64,000 bases of DNA, taken from positions 512,236-576,235 of the forward strand of contig NZ_JABRXF010000001.1 of NCBI RefSeq assembly GCF_013266695.1, given 5' to 3'. Made by a program: the position numbers and the translations under genes. The notes below the pieces were generated by a model. That model was not told the DNA's origin and made no database searches. It was given only the letters and a program-made list of their open reading frames with translations. This document shows, piece by piece, positions 21,277-30,417 of the stretch. How positions within the stretch are numbered: the stretch's first letter is position 1; each line of letters begins with the position of its first letter. Source of the DNA: Hongsoonwoonella zoysiae. Lineage in GTDB: Bacteria > Pseudomonadota > Alphaproteobacteria > Rhizobiales > Stappiaceae.

Positions 21277-22278
21277 TCAGCCGGCGAAACCGGCTTGCGT
21301 AACCAGGTCCGAGAGCGACTTTTCAGGCCGCGCTCCGACGTGACCGATAACTTCCGCAGCACAAAGACAGCCAATTTCCGCGCATGCGGTAAGGCCGAGA
21401 TCACGCGACAGGCCGAACATGAAGCCTGCGGCGAAAAGATCGCCCGCGCCCGTCAGGTCCACCACATCATCGACCTTCGCGGCGGGAACATGCACCGTTT
21501 CCTCCCGTGAAATCGCCATGGCGCCCCTCTCGCCCACGGTCAGTGCGGTGAGCGTGCAATCCTCACGCACCGCGGCGATGGCGGTATCGAGATCGGCGGT
21601 TTCGTAAAGCGCCTTCAGCTCATGCTCGTTTGCGAACAAAAGATCGACGATCCCGTCGCGCATAAGCGAGATGAACTCCGAACGGTAACGGTCAACACAG
21701 AAGGAGTCCGACAAGGTCAGGCTCACCCTGCGTCCGGCCTTATGGGCGATTTCCGAGGCGTGGAGGAATGCCTTCTTCGCCGCCGGCGGGTCCCACAGGT
21801 AGCCTTCCATATAGGTGATCGCGGAAGCACGGACGTCTTCCGCGTCGATATCTTCCGGCGAAAGCTCGACACAGGCCCCCAGATAGGTGTTCATCGTCCG
21901 CTCGCCGTCCGGCGTGATCAGGATCATCGACCGCGCGGTCGGCGCGCCGTCCTTCAAGGCCGCCGTCTCGAAATGCACGCCCGTGCCGCGCATATCGTGC
22001 CTGTAGGCATGTCCGAGTTCGTCCTCGGCGACCTTGCCGACATAGGCGGGCTTGCCGCCGAGCGAGGCGATGCCGGCGGCGGTGTTGCCGGCGCTTCCTC
22101 CCGATATGCGCACCGTCTGCCCCATCTTGTCGTAGAGCTTGACCGCCGTGTCGGTATCGATGAGCTGCATGGAGCCCTTCACCATCTCCTCCCGGCGGAG
22201 GAAATCCTCCTCGACATGGGCGAAAACGTCGCAAATGGCATTGCCGATGCAAAGCGCGTCGAAACGGAGTTCCGTCAT
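21277..22278 (-). CDS. PfkB-family carbohydrate/nucleoside kinase, probably adenosine kinase
   Basis: 333-residue ribokinase-fold kinase. The N-terminal LCIGNAICDVFAHV segment, ISGGSAGNTAAGIASLGGK substrate loop and the ATP-site signature DLTGAGDLFAAGF near residue 280, with its catalytic Asp, are intact. Rhizobial homologues with this N-terminus are commonly called adenosine kinase; sugar specificity cannot be excluded from sequence. Last of a minus-strand group kdsB-pheA-kinase, 86 bases after pheA. Confidence 0.82.
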   Translation of the reverse strand: MTELRFDALCIGNAICDVFAHVEEDFLRREEMVKGSMQLIDTDTAVKLYDKMGQTVRISGGSAGNTAAGIASLGGKPAYVGKVAEDELGHAYRHDMRGTGVHFETAALKDGAPTARSMILITPDGERTMNTYLGACVELSPEDIDAEDVRASAITYMEGYLWDPPAAKKAFLHASEIAHKAGRRVSLTLSDSFCVDRYRSEFISLMRDGIVDLLFANEHELKALYETADLDTAIAAVREDCTLTALTVGERGAMAISREETVHVPAAKVDDVVDLTGAGDLFAAGFMFGLSRDLGLTACAEIGCLCAAEVIGHVGARPEKSLSDLVTQAGFAG

Positions 22279-22364
22279 GAAACAGATATCCCTCTGTTCT
22301 GGTGGTTGCCCGGTCGTTCGGGATCAATCGCGCCCCGAGCGCTTAGCGGCTCGAAAGGTGGCCC

Positions 22365-23255
22365 TCAGCCGGCCGGATTGGGCCGCAGGGCGCGATTGGC
22401 TTCGGGCTCGCGGATCTTTTCGCGGAACGGACTAGCGCGATAAACCCCGAGAAGCTTGAACTCGGCGGAGAAGAATTCGAGCTCCTCCAGCGCCAAGGCC
22501 ACCGACCGGTCTTCCGGGTGACCCTCCACATCGGCATAGAACATGGACGCGAAGAACTGGCCTTCGAGCTGGTAGGATTCCAGCTTGGTCATGTTCACAC
22601 CGTTGGTCGCAAACCCGCCAAGCGCCTTGTAGAGCGCGGCCGGCACGTTGCGGACCCGGAATATGAACGTCGTGATGACGGGCTGGCCGTTGTTGGCCGC
22701 CGTCAGCTTTTCCCGCGACAGGATCAGGAAGCGGGTTGTGTTGTGGGCCTCGTCCTCCACATTACGGCGCAAGATGTCAAGGCCATAGACCTCGGCGGCC
22801 ATTTCCGGGGCGAGCGCTGCGGCGCTGATATCGCCGCGTTCCGCGATCTGCCGGGCCGAACCAGCGGTGTCCGCGCCCACGACCGGGGCAAGGCCGAGTT
22901 CGCGGATGATCTTGCGACATTGGCCAAGCGCCATGACGTGGCTTTGCACCGTTTTCAGCCCGTCAAGCGTCGCCCCCTTGGGTGCAACGAGCTGAAAGCG
23001 GATAGGCAGGAAAAACTCTCCGATAATGTTGAGCGAGGACTGTGGCAGGAGATGATGAATATCCGCCACCCGGCCCGCGACGGAGTTTTCGACCGGGATC
23101 ATGCCAAGATCCGCCTCGCCGCTTTCGAGCGCCTGGAAGCAATCCTCGAAGGTCGCGCAAGGGATTGCCTCATAATCGGGATAGACGTTGCGGCAGGCCA
23201 TATGCGAATTGGCGCCCACTTCTCCCTGAAACACGATCTTCTTCTGGTCCGACAT
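22365..23255 (-). CDS. pheA: prephenate dehydratase
   Basis: Converts prephenate to phenylpyruvate for phenylalanine synthesis; stand-alone enzyme without chorismate mutase. The periplasmic-binding-protein-like catalytic domain starts VFQGEVGANSHMACRN and holds IPVENSVAGRVADIHHLL and the essential TRF motif (NTTRFLILS). A C-terminal ACT domain (about 200-280, TTFIFRVRNVPAALYKALGG) suggests Phe feedback control. ATG 23255 has GGAAGAAGCGGA upstream; a GTG at 23306 overlapping the kdsB stop adds 17 unlikely residues. 296 residues. Confidence 0.94.
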   Translation of the reverse strand: MSDQKKIVFQGEVGANSHMACRNVYPDYEAIPCATFEDCFQALESGEADLGMIPVENSVAGRVADIHHLLPQSSLNIIGEFFLPIRFQLVAPKGATLDGLKTVQSHVMALGQCRKIIRELGLAPVVGADTAGSARQIAERGDISAAALAPEMAAEVYGLDILRRNVEDEAHNTTRFLILSREKLTAANNGQPVITTFIFRVRNVPAALYKALGGFATNGVNMTKLESYQLEGQFFASMFYADVEGHPEDRSVALALEELEFFSAEFKLLGVYRASPFREKIREPEANRALRPNPAG

Positions 23256-23302
23256 CGATTCCGCTTCTTCCGATTTGCGTTGAAAACTAGCTTGGCGCGC
23301 GC

Positions 23303-24037
23303 TCACATGACCCCGCGCATCGCCATTCGGGCCCGCTCAAGATCCTCAGGCGTGTTGACGTCCATGGGCGCGCTGCCGATCATGCTGACGTCGATCCTCA
23401 TGCCAGCCTCAAGCGCGCGAAGCTGCTCCAGCGTCTCCCGCCGTTCAAGCGGCGAGGGCGGCAGCGCAACGAAACGCTCAAGCGCTGCCCGGCGATAGGC
23501 GTAAACGCCGATGTGCCAATGAAGCGGCCCCTCACCGGAAGGAGCCGTGGCGCGCGTAAAATAAAGCGCGCGATGCCGCCGGCCATCGACCGGGGTGACG
23601 ACCGCTTTCACGAAACTGGGATCATTGCGCGCGTAGTCGGGCATCGCGGTCATGATCGTACCGATGTCCACGGCCGGATCGGAAAGCGGCTCGAAAGCCG
23701 CGCGTGCCGCATCCGGCTCGATCATCGGTACGTCGCCCTGAAGGTTCAACACGACGTCGTAGCGCCTTTCAGGGTCGACGAGTTGCAGGGCTTCGTGAAG
23801 ACGGTCCGATCCGGACACGTGATCCGCCCGCGTCAAAACCGCGCACCCCCCGGCAGCTTCCACCGCCTGCTTGATGCGTTCGTCGTCGCAGGCCACCACG
23901 ACCGGTCCGATTTTCGTCGCCTCCGCGCGGCGGACCACATGCACGATCATCGGCAGACCCGCGATATCCGCCAAGGGTTTTTCCGGCAACCGGGTCGATG
24001 CCATGCGGCTCGGGATCAGGACGATGGCATCACTCAC
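23303..24037 (-). CDS. kdsB: 3-deoxy-manno-octulosonate cytidylyltransferase
   Basis: Activates KDO as CMP-KDO for lipopolysaccharide. Nucleotide-binding N-terminus VLIPSRMASTRLPEKPLADI, then NLQGDVPMIEP and the HIGVYAYRRAALERF block. 244 residues. It leads a minus-strand unit with pheA and is divergent from cycM across a 191-base gap. Confidence 0.95.
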   Translation of the reverse strand: MSDAIVLIPSRMASTRLPEKPLADIAGLPMIVHVVRRAEATKIGPVVVACDDERIKQAVEAAGGCAVLTRADHVSGSDRLHEALQLVDPERRYDVVLNLQGDVPMIEPDAARAAFEPLSDPAVDIGTIMTAMPDYARNDPSFVKAVVTPVDGRRHRALYFTRATAPSGEGPLHWHIGVYAYRRAALERFVALPPSPLERRETLEQLRALEAGMRIDVSMIGSAPMDVNTPEDLERARMAMRGVM

Positions 24038-24228
24038 GAAACGCTCCGGGTCGAAGTGGCGGCAAAACGGGATGATAGGGCGAAAAGTCTCATGGCTTGC
24101 CCTTTTATACCTATGGACACGGGCGTCAAAAAATTTGTAGGTTCCGGCGACTTTTCGTTGACGCGACGTTTACAGGCGAAGTAGCCCGTAAGCGCGCATG
24201 CGCTTATCACAAGCTGGAGCCAGGCAGG

Positions 24229-24786
24229 ATGGATTCCTTCGAGTTGAACAAAATCGCCGGCGCGGTTTTGCTTTCCCTTCTGGTCGTCATGGGCCTCGGT
24301 GTCGTCTCGGACCTGATTTTCGAAACGAACCCGCCGGAAATCCCGGGCTATGAAATTGCCGTGGCGACGGACCATGGCGAAGGCGAGGAGCCGGCGGAAA
24401 GCGCCGAGCCGGAGGTAGTGCCGATCGGCACCCGCCTTGTCGAGGCGAGCGCTGAAAGCGGCGAAAAGGCCGCCAAGAAGTGCGCCGCCTGCCATTCCTT
24501 CGAACAGGGCGGGCCGAACAAGGTCGGTCCGGCGCTCTGGGGCGTCGTCGGCCGTACACCAGGAAGCCACGACGGGTTCGGCTATTCCGGCGCGATGACC
24601 GAATTCGCCAGCTCGCACGATGCCTGGACCTATGAGCAACTGGATCACTTTCTCACCAATCCTCGTGGCTACATTGACGGCACGACGATGTCTTTCGCCG
24701 GCATCAAGAAGCCGGAGGATCGCGCCGACGTGATCGCGTATCTCCGCTCGCTTTCGGACAATCCGGAACCGCTGCCAACCGAGTAA
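24229..24786 (+). CDS. cycM: membrane-anchored cytochrome c (CycM type)
   Basis: Electron carrier between the bc1 complex and terminal oxidase. One uncleaved N-terminal anchor helix (about residues 8-31), an acidic linker, then a class I cytochrome domain with heme-binding CAACH at 85-89 and axial Met154 (TTMSFAG). MDSFELNKIAGAVL at the start is characteristic of CycM of Rhizobium and Bradyrhizobium. The frame is open upstream to 24097, but ATG 24229, after CAGG, matches the family N-terminus. 185 residues. Confidence 0.9.
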   Translation: MDSFELNKIAGAVLLSLLVVMGLGVVSDLIFETNPPEIPGYEIAVATDHGEGEEPAESAEPEVVPIGTRLVEASAESGEKAAKKCAACHSFEQGGPNKVGPALWGVVGRTPGSHDGFGYSGAMTEFASSHDAWTYEQLDHFLTNPRGYIDGTTMSFAGIKKPEDRADVIAYLRSLSDNPEPLPTE

Positions 24787-24800
24787 GGCCAGAACGCTTT

Positions 24801-24833
24801 CCGCGAAGTCCAAATCGGATTTCGCGGTATATT
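24801..24833 (+). terminator. probable cycM terminator hairpin
   Basis: CCGCGAAGTCC (24801-24811) with GGATTTCGCGG (24817-24827), one G-T pair, loop AAATC. It begins 14 bases after the cycM stop. The tail TATATT is only moderately T-rich. Confidence 0.5.
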
Positions 24834-24894
24834 CCCAAGAGATGGAAGTTTCCGCCCAGTTGCCCCAACGCAACAGGACAAGGAATAGTCTCAT

Positions 24895-24976
24895 TCGTTC
24901 AACGGTTTGTGCCGCGTTGGCACCAAAATACTGCGAAACATGCTAAAGCCGGGCCCCGCCCGGCTTTTTCGTTTTT
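24895..24976 (+). ncRNA. candidate small RNA between cycM and the GGDEF gene
   Basis: A second, much stronger terminator lies after the cycM hairpin, implying another transcript. Upstream of it is a possible promoter (TTGCCC 24860-24865, 17 bases, GAATAG 24883-24888) and a hairpin GTGCC/GGCAC at 24909-24923. No open frame of note is present. The predicted RNA is about 80 bases. Identity is unknown and the promoter is weak. Confidence 0.3.
24945..24976 (+). terminator. strong intrinsic terminator
   Basis: AAAGCCGGGC (24945-24954), loop CCC, GCCCGGCTTT (24958-24967), then TTCGTTTTT. It is 159 bases beyond cycM and 66 bases before the GGDEF gene. Confidence 0.85.
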
Positions 24977-25041
24977 ATCAATGCGTAAGTTTCAGCCTGT
25001 ATTTACGTTAGGATAGAACTTCATGACGGGGCCCGATTCAC

Positions 25042-26451
25042 ATGCATGGGACGATCATGTCGCTTGAGGGCGGGCTGCCGGTCGGCGGCGCGCGTCGCCG
25101 CGGCCTGCTGGCGGCCGGCGTCGCCGGGATCATCGTCCTTGCCGCCGGCGTCCTACTCACGGAACTTATCGCGAATCTGATGGCTGACGCCGCGCGCGAA
25201 CGCCAGCAGGCCACGGCGCTTTCGCGCCTTGCCGAGGCTCGCGCGAAGCTTGAAGGCGAAATCAACGCAACGCTTTACATCGGCCAGGGGCTCGTCAGCT
25301 ATGCCGCGACGCGGCCCGGCCTTTCCCAGGAGGAGTTTCAGCGGTTTGCAGAGCAGACCGTGTCCATCGGCCGCAACGTGCGAAGCGCGGCGATCGCGCC
25401 CGACAACGTCATCGCCTATGTCTACCCCTTGGCGAGCAATGAACGCGCACTCGGGTTCGACTACCGCGAAAGCGCCGATCAATGGCCGGCGATAAAACGC
25501 GTAATGGACGAACGCGCCACCATTATCGCAGGCCCCGTCGACCTTGTGCAGGGAGGCAGGGCGCTTATCGCCCGAACGCCGATATATCGCCCGGGACCGG
25601 ATAGCGACCCCCAGGCCGAGCCCGGATATTGGGGCGTCGCTTCCGTCGTCATCAACATGGAGGGCCTGTTTGCCGATGCCGGCATCCTGCCCAGGACGGG
25701 CGGCTATGAATTCGCCATGCGAGGCGCGGATGGCAAGGGAGCCGACGGCGACCCTATAATGGGAGACCCGGCCCTGTTCGAAAATGACGCCGTCACCCTG
25801 CCCGTATCATTGCCGCACGGGAGTTGGGAACTGGCGGCACGCCCGGCTGGCGGCTGGTATGTCGACAAGACCGGGATCCACGCCGCACGGGGCATCGGCT
25901 ACGGGATTTCGCTGCTGATCGCCGTCTTGAGCGGGCTCGTCGTGTCGGCCCATCAACGCGCACGCGCGATGGCGCTGCACGATCCCTTGACCGGCTTGCC
26001 GAACCGCCGCCTGCTGGAGGACCGGCTAAGCCAGCTCGCCGCGCTTTGCGAGCGGACCGACCTCGGCTTTCTCGTGCTCTATCTCGATCTCAATGGCTTC
26101 AAGCCGATCAATGATGCCTACGGCCACGCCGTGGGCGACGCGCTCTTGCAGGAAATCGGCCGGCGCATAACCGACGCAACCCGCAGATCCGACACGGTCG
26201 CTCGGATCGGGGGCGATGAGTTCGTCATCATCGTACCGGGAGCGGGCGGAGAACAGACGGCGCGGCATCTGGCTGGCCGCCTGCGCCAGCGCGTGAGCGA
26301 GCCGCTGATCATCGGCGAGCGTTCCATTACGATTGAGGTGAGCATTGGCTGGGCGGCCTTTCCCACCGATTCCTCATCTGTCGACGATCTTCTCGCACTC
26401 GCCGACAGGCGCATGTACCGCGCAAAGAAAAGCGCTTCCGCTTCGTCCTGA
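25042..26451 (+). CDS. membrane diguanylate cyclase with CHASE-like sensor domain
   Basis: Makes cyclic di-GMP in response to an external signal. Order: helix 1 (about 21-43), periplasmic CHASE-type sensor (about 45-285, with the aromatic VYPLASNERALGFDYR patch), helix 2 (about 290-308), GGDEF domain (about 315-469). The active site GGDEF is intact at 390-394 and the inhibitory-site RxxD is RRSD at 381-384, so it should be active and product-inhibited. No EAL domain. ATG 25042 or ATG 25057 could start it. The signal cannot be read from sequence. 469 residues; monocistronic between terminators. Confidence 0.9.
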   Translation: MHGTIMSLEGGLPVGGARRRGLLAAGVAGIIVLAAGVLLTELIANLMADAARERQQATALSRLAEARAKLEGEINATLYIGQGLVSYAATRPGLSQEEFQRFAEQTVSIGRNVRSAAIAPDNVIAYVYPLASNERALGFDYRESADQWPAIKRVMDERATIIAGPVDLVQGGRALIARTPIYRPGPDSDPQAEPGYWGVASVVINMEGLFADAGILPRTGGYEFAMRGADGKGADGDPIMGDPALFENDAVTLPVSLPHGSWELAARPAGGWYVDKTGIHAARGIGYGISLLIAVLSGLVVSAHQRARAMALHDPLTGLPNRRLLEDRLSQLAALCERTDLGFLVLYLDLNGFKPINDAYGHAVGDALLQEIGRRITDATRRSDTVARIGGDEFVIIVPGAGGEQTARHLAGRLRQRVSEPLIIGERSITIEVSIGWAAFPTDSSSVDDLLALADRRMYRAKKSASASS

Positions 26452-26476
26452 TAAGCGCGGCGCCCTTGCCGGATTG

Positions 26477-26500
26477 CGATTAAACTTTTGTCATTAATCG
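26477..26500. repeat. inverted repeat before yejA1
   Basis: CGATTAA (26477-26483) and TTAATCG (26494-26500), a perfect 7-bp inverted repeat separated by 10 bases. It could be an operator upstream of the transporter operon or a weak hairpin ending the GGDEF transcript (followed by TTTCT). Confidence 0.35.
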
Positions 26501-26620
26501 TTTCTAAGGTGTCGAAGCGCGGTTCGAGTCCCTAATATATCGAAACTGACGATTTGCCCGTTCACGCCTCCCGCCCGGAGTGCGCCTGACGCCAGCGAAC
26601 CGAGGGGACCGAAAATAATC

Positions 26621-28507
26621 ATGCCGAGCTTTGCAAGGTTTCGACGCAGCGCCGTAACGACACTCGTCTGCGTGCTGCCGGCGCTATTCCTGATCGGCGC
26701 AAGCTCGACGCTGGACGATGCGCGCGCGGCGGAACCTGAATGGAAACATGCATCGGCCCTGACGGGCGACCCCAATTATCCGCCCGAGTTCGAACATTTC
26801 CGCTATGTAAATCCGGATGCGCCCAAAGGCGGCATCGTCAGGCTGTCCGACGTTGGCGGCTTCGATACGTTCAATCCCGTCCTGCCGCGCGGAAACCCGG
26901 CGATCGGCCTTGGCCTGATCTACGATTCGCTGACCGAATCCGCGCTCGACGAGCTGGATATCAGCGCGGCTTACGGGCTGATCGCCGAGGCGGTGCGCTA
27001 TCCTGAGGACTTTTCCTGGGTGGAGTACAGGCTGAACCCAAACGCGCGCTGGCACGACGGCGAGCCCATCACCGTCGATGACGTGATCTGGAGTTTCGAA
27101 AAGATCACCGAGGTCAACCCCAGCCAGAAATTCTACTACCGTCATGTGACCGGCGCGGAGAAGGTGGGGGACAGAACGGTTCGCTTCACCTTCGATGGGC
27201 CTGGAAACCGCGAATTGCCCCACATCGTCGGCCAGCTTCTCGTGCTTCCCAAACACTGGTGGGAAGGCACGGATAAAAACGGCAATCAGCGCTCGATCGA
27301 GTCGGGAACATTGGAACCGCCGCTGGGTTCAGGCCCTTACCGAATCAAGAATTTCGAGCCGAATCGCTTCGTCGAATACGAGCGGGTGCCCGATTATTGG
27401 GCCGCGAACCACCCTGTTCGCGTCGGCACGTATAATTTCGACAGGATCCGCTACGACACGTTCCGCGATTCAACGGTACTACTGGAGGCTTTCAAGGGCG
27501 ATCAGTACGATTTTCGGGCCGAGAACAGCGCCAAAAACTGGGCCACCGGGTATGACTTTCCAGCCGTTAAGGACGGTCGCGTGATCCTTGAGAAATTCCC
27601 CGACAAGGCGAGCGGCGTGATGCAGGCCTTCGTCCCGAACCTCAGGCGGGAGAAATTCTCCGACGAGCGGGTGCGCCGGGCGCTGAACCTCGCCTATGAC
27701 TTCGAATCGGCCAACAAGACGACCTTTTTCGGCCAATACAAGCGCGTCGGTTCTTACTTCGCCGGCACCGAGCTCGCCTCCTCCGGCCTGCCCGAGGGCA
27801 AGGAACTGGAGATCCTGGAGAGCGTGCGCGACAAGATTCCACCGGAAGTTTTCACCGAGCCTTACGAAAACCCCGTCAACGGCGACCCGCAGAAGCTGCG
27901 CGAGAACCTGCGCATGGCGCTGGAGCTTCTGCAGGAGGCAGGCTGGAAGCTCGATGGGCGCCGGCTCGTCAACGACGCGGGCGAGCAATTCGAGATCGAA
28001 TTTTTGTCGAACGATCCCAATTCCGAGCGTCTCGTGCTGCCCTACGCGCGCAATCTGCAGCGCCTCGGCATCAAGCTCAATCTCAGGGTCATCGACACGC
28101 CGCAATACATCAACCGCATCCGCGACCGCGACTTCGACATGATCACCTCGCTCTGGCCGCAGTCGCTGTCGCCGGGCAACGAACAGCTGGACTTCTGGGG
28201 ATCCGAAGCCGCCGACCAGGCACAGTCGCGCAATTATGCCGGCATCAAGGACGAAGGCGTGGACGCGCTGATCCGGAAGGTGATCTTCGCCAAAGACCGC
28301 GACGAGCTCGTGGCCGCGACCAGGGCGCTTGACCGTGTGCTCCTGCACCACAATTTCGTCGTGCCGCAGTTTTATCTCGATGTCGACCGCACCGCCCGCT
28401 GGGATCGGTTCGGCCATCCGGACAACATTCCGGAATTCACCCACGGCTTCCCCACGATCTGGTGGTGGGACGAGGAAAAGGCCGCGCGTGTGGAGCAGAA
28501 GAAGTGA
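26621..28507 (+). CDS. yejA: peptide ABC transporter substrate-binding protein (Sec-exported)
   Basis: Family 5 periplasmic binding protein of the Yej microcin C/oligopeptide importer. A Sec signal peptide covers residues 1-36 (hydrophobic core CVLPALFLIGA, cleavage after ARA). The mature part begins with YPPEFEHFRYVNPDAPKGG, a Yej signature, and continues with the SBP_bac_5 fold; the tail carries GFPTIWWWDEEKA. 628 residues. Its stop overlaps the start of a second binding protein by one base. In Sinorhizobium meliloti the Yej system affects uptake of antimicrobial peptides; that role is inferred here. Confidence 0.9.
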   Translation: MPSFARFRRSAVTTLVCVLPALFLIGASSTLDDARAAEPEWKHASALTGDPNYPPEFEHFRYVNPDAPKGGIVRLSDVGGFDTFNPVLPRGNPAIGLGLIYDSLTESALDELDISAAYGLIAEAVRYPEDFSWVEYRLNPNARWHDGEPITVDDVIWSFEKITEVNPSQKFYYRHVTGAEKVGDRTVRFTFDGPGNRELPHIVGQLLVLPKHWWEGTDKNGNQRSIESGTLEPPLGSGPYRIKNFEPNRFVEYERVPDYWAANHPVRVGTYNFDRIRYDTFRDSTVLLEAFKGDQYDFRAENSAKNWATGYDFPAVKDGRVILEKFPDKASGVMQAFVPNLRREKFSDERVRRALNLAYDFESANKTTFFGQYKRVGSYFAGTELASSGLPEGKELEILESVRDKIPPEVFTEPYENPVNGDPQKLRENLRMALELLQEAGWKLDGRRLVNDAGEQFEIEFLSNDPNSERLVLPYARNLQRLGIKLNLRVIDTPQYINRIRDRDFDMITSLWPQSLSPGNEQLDFWGSEAADQAQSRNYAGIKDEGVDALIRKVIFAKDRDELVAATRALDRVLLHHNFVVPQFYLDVDRTARWDRFGHPDNIPEFTHGFPTIWWWDEEKAARVEQKK

Positions 28508-30375
28508 TGACACAACGACTCCCCAGCCGTCGGACGGTCCTGAAACTGGGCGGAGCCGCCGCTGCAGCCGGCCTGCTACCGTTCCCCGCAAGCCTTGCCC
28601 AAACGGGGGGGAGGCACGGTATGTCGGTTTTCGGCGAGTTGAAATATCCGCCCGAATTCGCCGCATTCGACTATGTGAACCAGCGAGCGCCGAAAGGCGG
28701 GCGCATGGTCTACACTGCTCCCTCCTGGGCGTATAACCAGAACCCGCAGACCTTCAACACCTTCAACAGCTTTATCCTGAAGGGCGATGCCCCGCCGCGC
28801 ATGGAGCTTTGCTTCGACACGCTGATGGTGCGCGCGCTCGACGAACCGGATGCGGTTTATGGTCTTGTCGCCGAAAGCGTCGAAAAATCGGACGATGAAA
28901 ATCAATACACCTTCACGATCCGGCCCGAGGCGCGCTTCCACGACGAAAAGCCGCTGACGGCCGAAGACGTCGCATTTTCGCTGATGACGCTGAAGCGGGA
29001 CGGCCATCCGCTGATCCGCCAGACCATCGAGGAAATGGTGGAGGCGATAGCACTCGACGAGCGCCGGGCACGGGTCACCTTTTCCGGCAAGCAGTCCCGG
29101 CAACTGCCGATGACCATTGCCGGCCTGCCGATCCTGTCGAAGGACTATTACACCCGCTACGACTTTACCCAGTCGACGCTGACGCCGCCTGTTTCGTCCG
29201 GCCCCTATCGGGTAGGCGATTACGAGGTCGGCCGCTATATCGAATACGAACGGGTCGACAATTGGTGGGCGAAGGATCTTCCCGTCTCACGCGGCCATTA
29301 CAATTTCGATGTGCTGCGGCTGGAGTTCTTCCGCGACCGGCAAGTGGCCTTCGAGGCTTTCAAGAAAGGCTCGATGACCTTTCGCGAGGAATTCACCTCC
29401 AAGACATGGGCAACCGAGTATAATTTCCCGGCCGTGCAGGATGGCCGCGTCAAGCAACGCGAATTCCCCGACGGGCGACCGTCAGGCGCGCAAGGGTGGT
29501 TTTTCAACACGAGGCGCGAGAAGTTCTCCGACCCCAGAGTGCGCGCGGCGATCGGCTTCGCCTTCGATTTCGAATGGTCGAACAAGAACCTCTTTTACGA
29601 TCTCTACACGCGTACCGAATCCTTTTTCGAAAACTCCACGATGAAGGCGGAAGGCGAACCGGGGCCGGAGGAACTTGCCCTGCTGGAGCCTTTCCGCGAA
29701 AGCCTGCCGGAAGCCGTCTTCGGATCGGCGATACAGGCGCCCATCTCGGACGGATCGGGGCAGGACCGCAACCTGCTGCGAAAAGCCGACAGCCTGTTCC
29801 GCGAAGCAGGCCTGACCCGCGAGGGCGGCCAGCTCGTCCTTCCCACCGGCGAGCCGCTCACCATCGAATTCCTGTCGAATTCGCCGTCCTTCGAACGGGT
29901 GGTACTGCCCTACATCAACAATCTCAAGCGCCTCGGCGTTGCCGCTACTTTCCGGCTGGTTGACCCATCGCAATATCAGGCACGCATCAACGAGTTCGAC
30001 TTCGACGTGGTTTCGCGCCGGTATTCGCTGGCGCCGACACTTGGCGAATCGATCCGCCAGTTCTGGGGTTCGAAAGCCGCCGAAACGCCGGGAAGCAACA
30101 ATCTGGCAGGCATCAGCTACCGGGCAATCGACGCGCTGATCGAAAAGGCAATTTTCGCGGAAACCCGCGACGAAATGGAGATTGCCGCGCGAGCCCTCGA
30201 CCGATGCCTGCGCGCCGGTTACTACTGGGTGCCGCATTGGTACAAGCCGGTTCACACGGTCGCCATGTGGGATATCTTCGGCATGCCGCCCGAGCCACCG
30301 CGTTATGACTTTCCGGTCGAGACGACGTGGTGGTTCGACGAGGACAAGGCTGCCGTTGCGGGCAAGGCGGGCTGA
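28507..30375 (+). CDS. second YejA-type substrate-binding protein (Tat-exported)
   Basis: Paralogue of the preceding gene product: YPPEFAAFDYVNQRAPKGG near the mature N-terminus and an ending PVETTWWFDEDKA mirror YejA1. Unlike it, the signal peptide has a twin-arginine motif (SRRTVLK, residues 7-13) before a hydrophobic Ala-rich stretch, so export should be by Tat in folded form. ATG 28507 lies on the yejA1 stop (TGATG), implying translational coupling; an in-frame start at 28462 would lie inside yejA1 and spoil the signal peptide. 622 residues. Shares the YejB/E/F transporter, presumably with other specificity. Confidence 0.88.
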   Translation: MTQRLPSRRTVLKLGGAAAAAGLLPFPASLAQTGGRHGMSVFGELKYPPEFAAFDYVNQRAPKGGRMVYTAPSWAYNQNPQTFNTFNSFILKGDAPPRMELCFDTLMVRALDEPDAVYGLVAESVEKSDDENQYTFTIRPEARFHDEKPLTAEDVAFSLMTLKRDGHPLIRQTIEEMVEAIALDERRARVTFSGKQSRQLPMTIAGLPILSKDYYTRYDFTQSTLTPPVSSGPYRVGDYEVGRYIEYERVDNWWAKDLPVSRGHYNFDVLRLEFFRDRQVAFEAFKKGSMTFREEFTSKTWATEYNFPAVQDGRVKQREFPDGRPSGAQGWFFNTRREKFSDPRVRAAIGFAFDFEWSNKNLFYDLYTRTESFFENSTMKAEGEPGPEELALLEPFRESLPEAVFGSAIQAPISDGSGQDRNLLRKADSLFREAGLTREGGQLVLPTGEPLTIEFLSNSPSFERVVLPYINNLKRLGVAATFRLVDPSQYQARINEFDFDVVSRRYSLAPTLGESIRQFWGSKAAETPGSNNLAGISYRAIDALIEKAIFAETRDEMEIAARALDRCLRAGYYWVPHWYKPVHTVAMWDIFGMPPEPPRYDFPVETTWWFDEDKAAVAGKAG

Positions 30376-30417
30376 GCGCACAACCCTGGGCGAATGCGGA
30401 CAAGGTAAGAACGAACG

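Noticed and set aside
26515-26535. tRNA T-arm-like sequence (GGTTCGAGTCC)
   Set aside because: The flanking bases do not pair as a T-stem and no acceptor or anticodon stem can be built around it.
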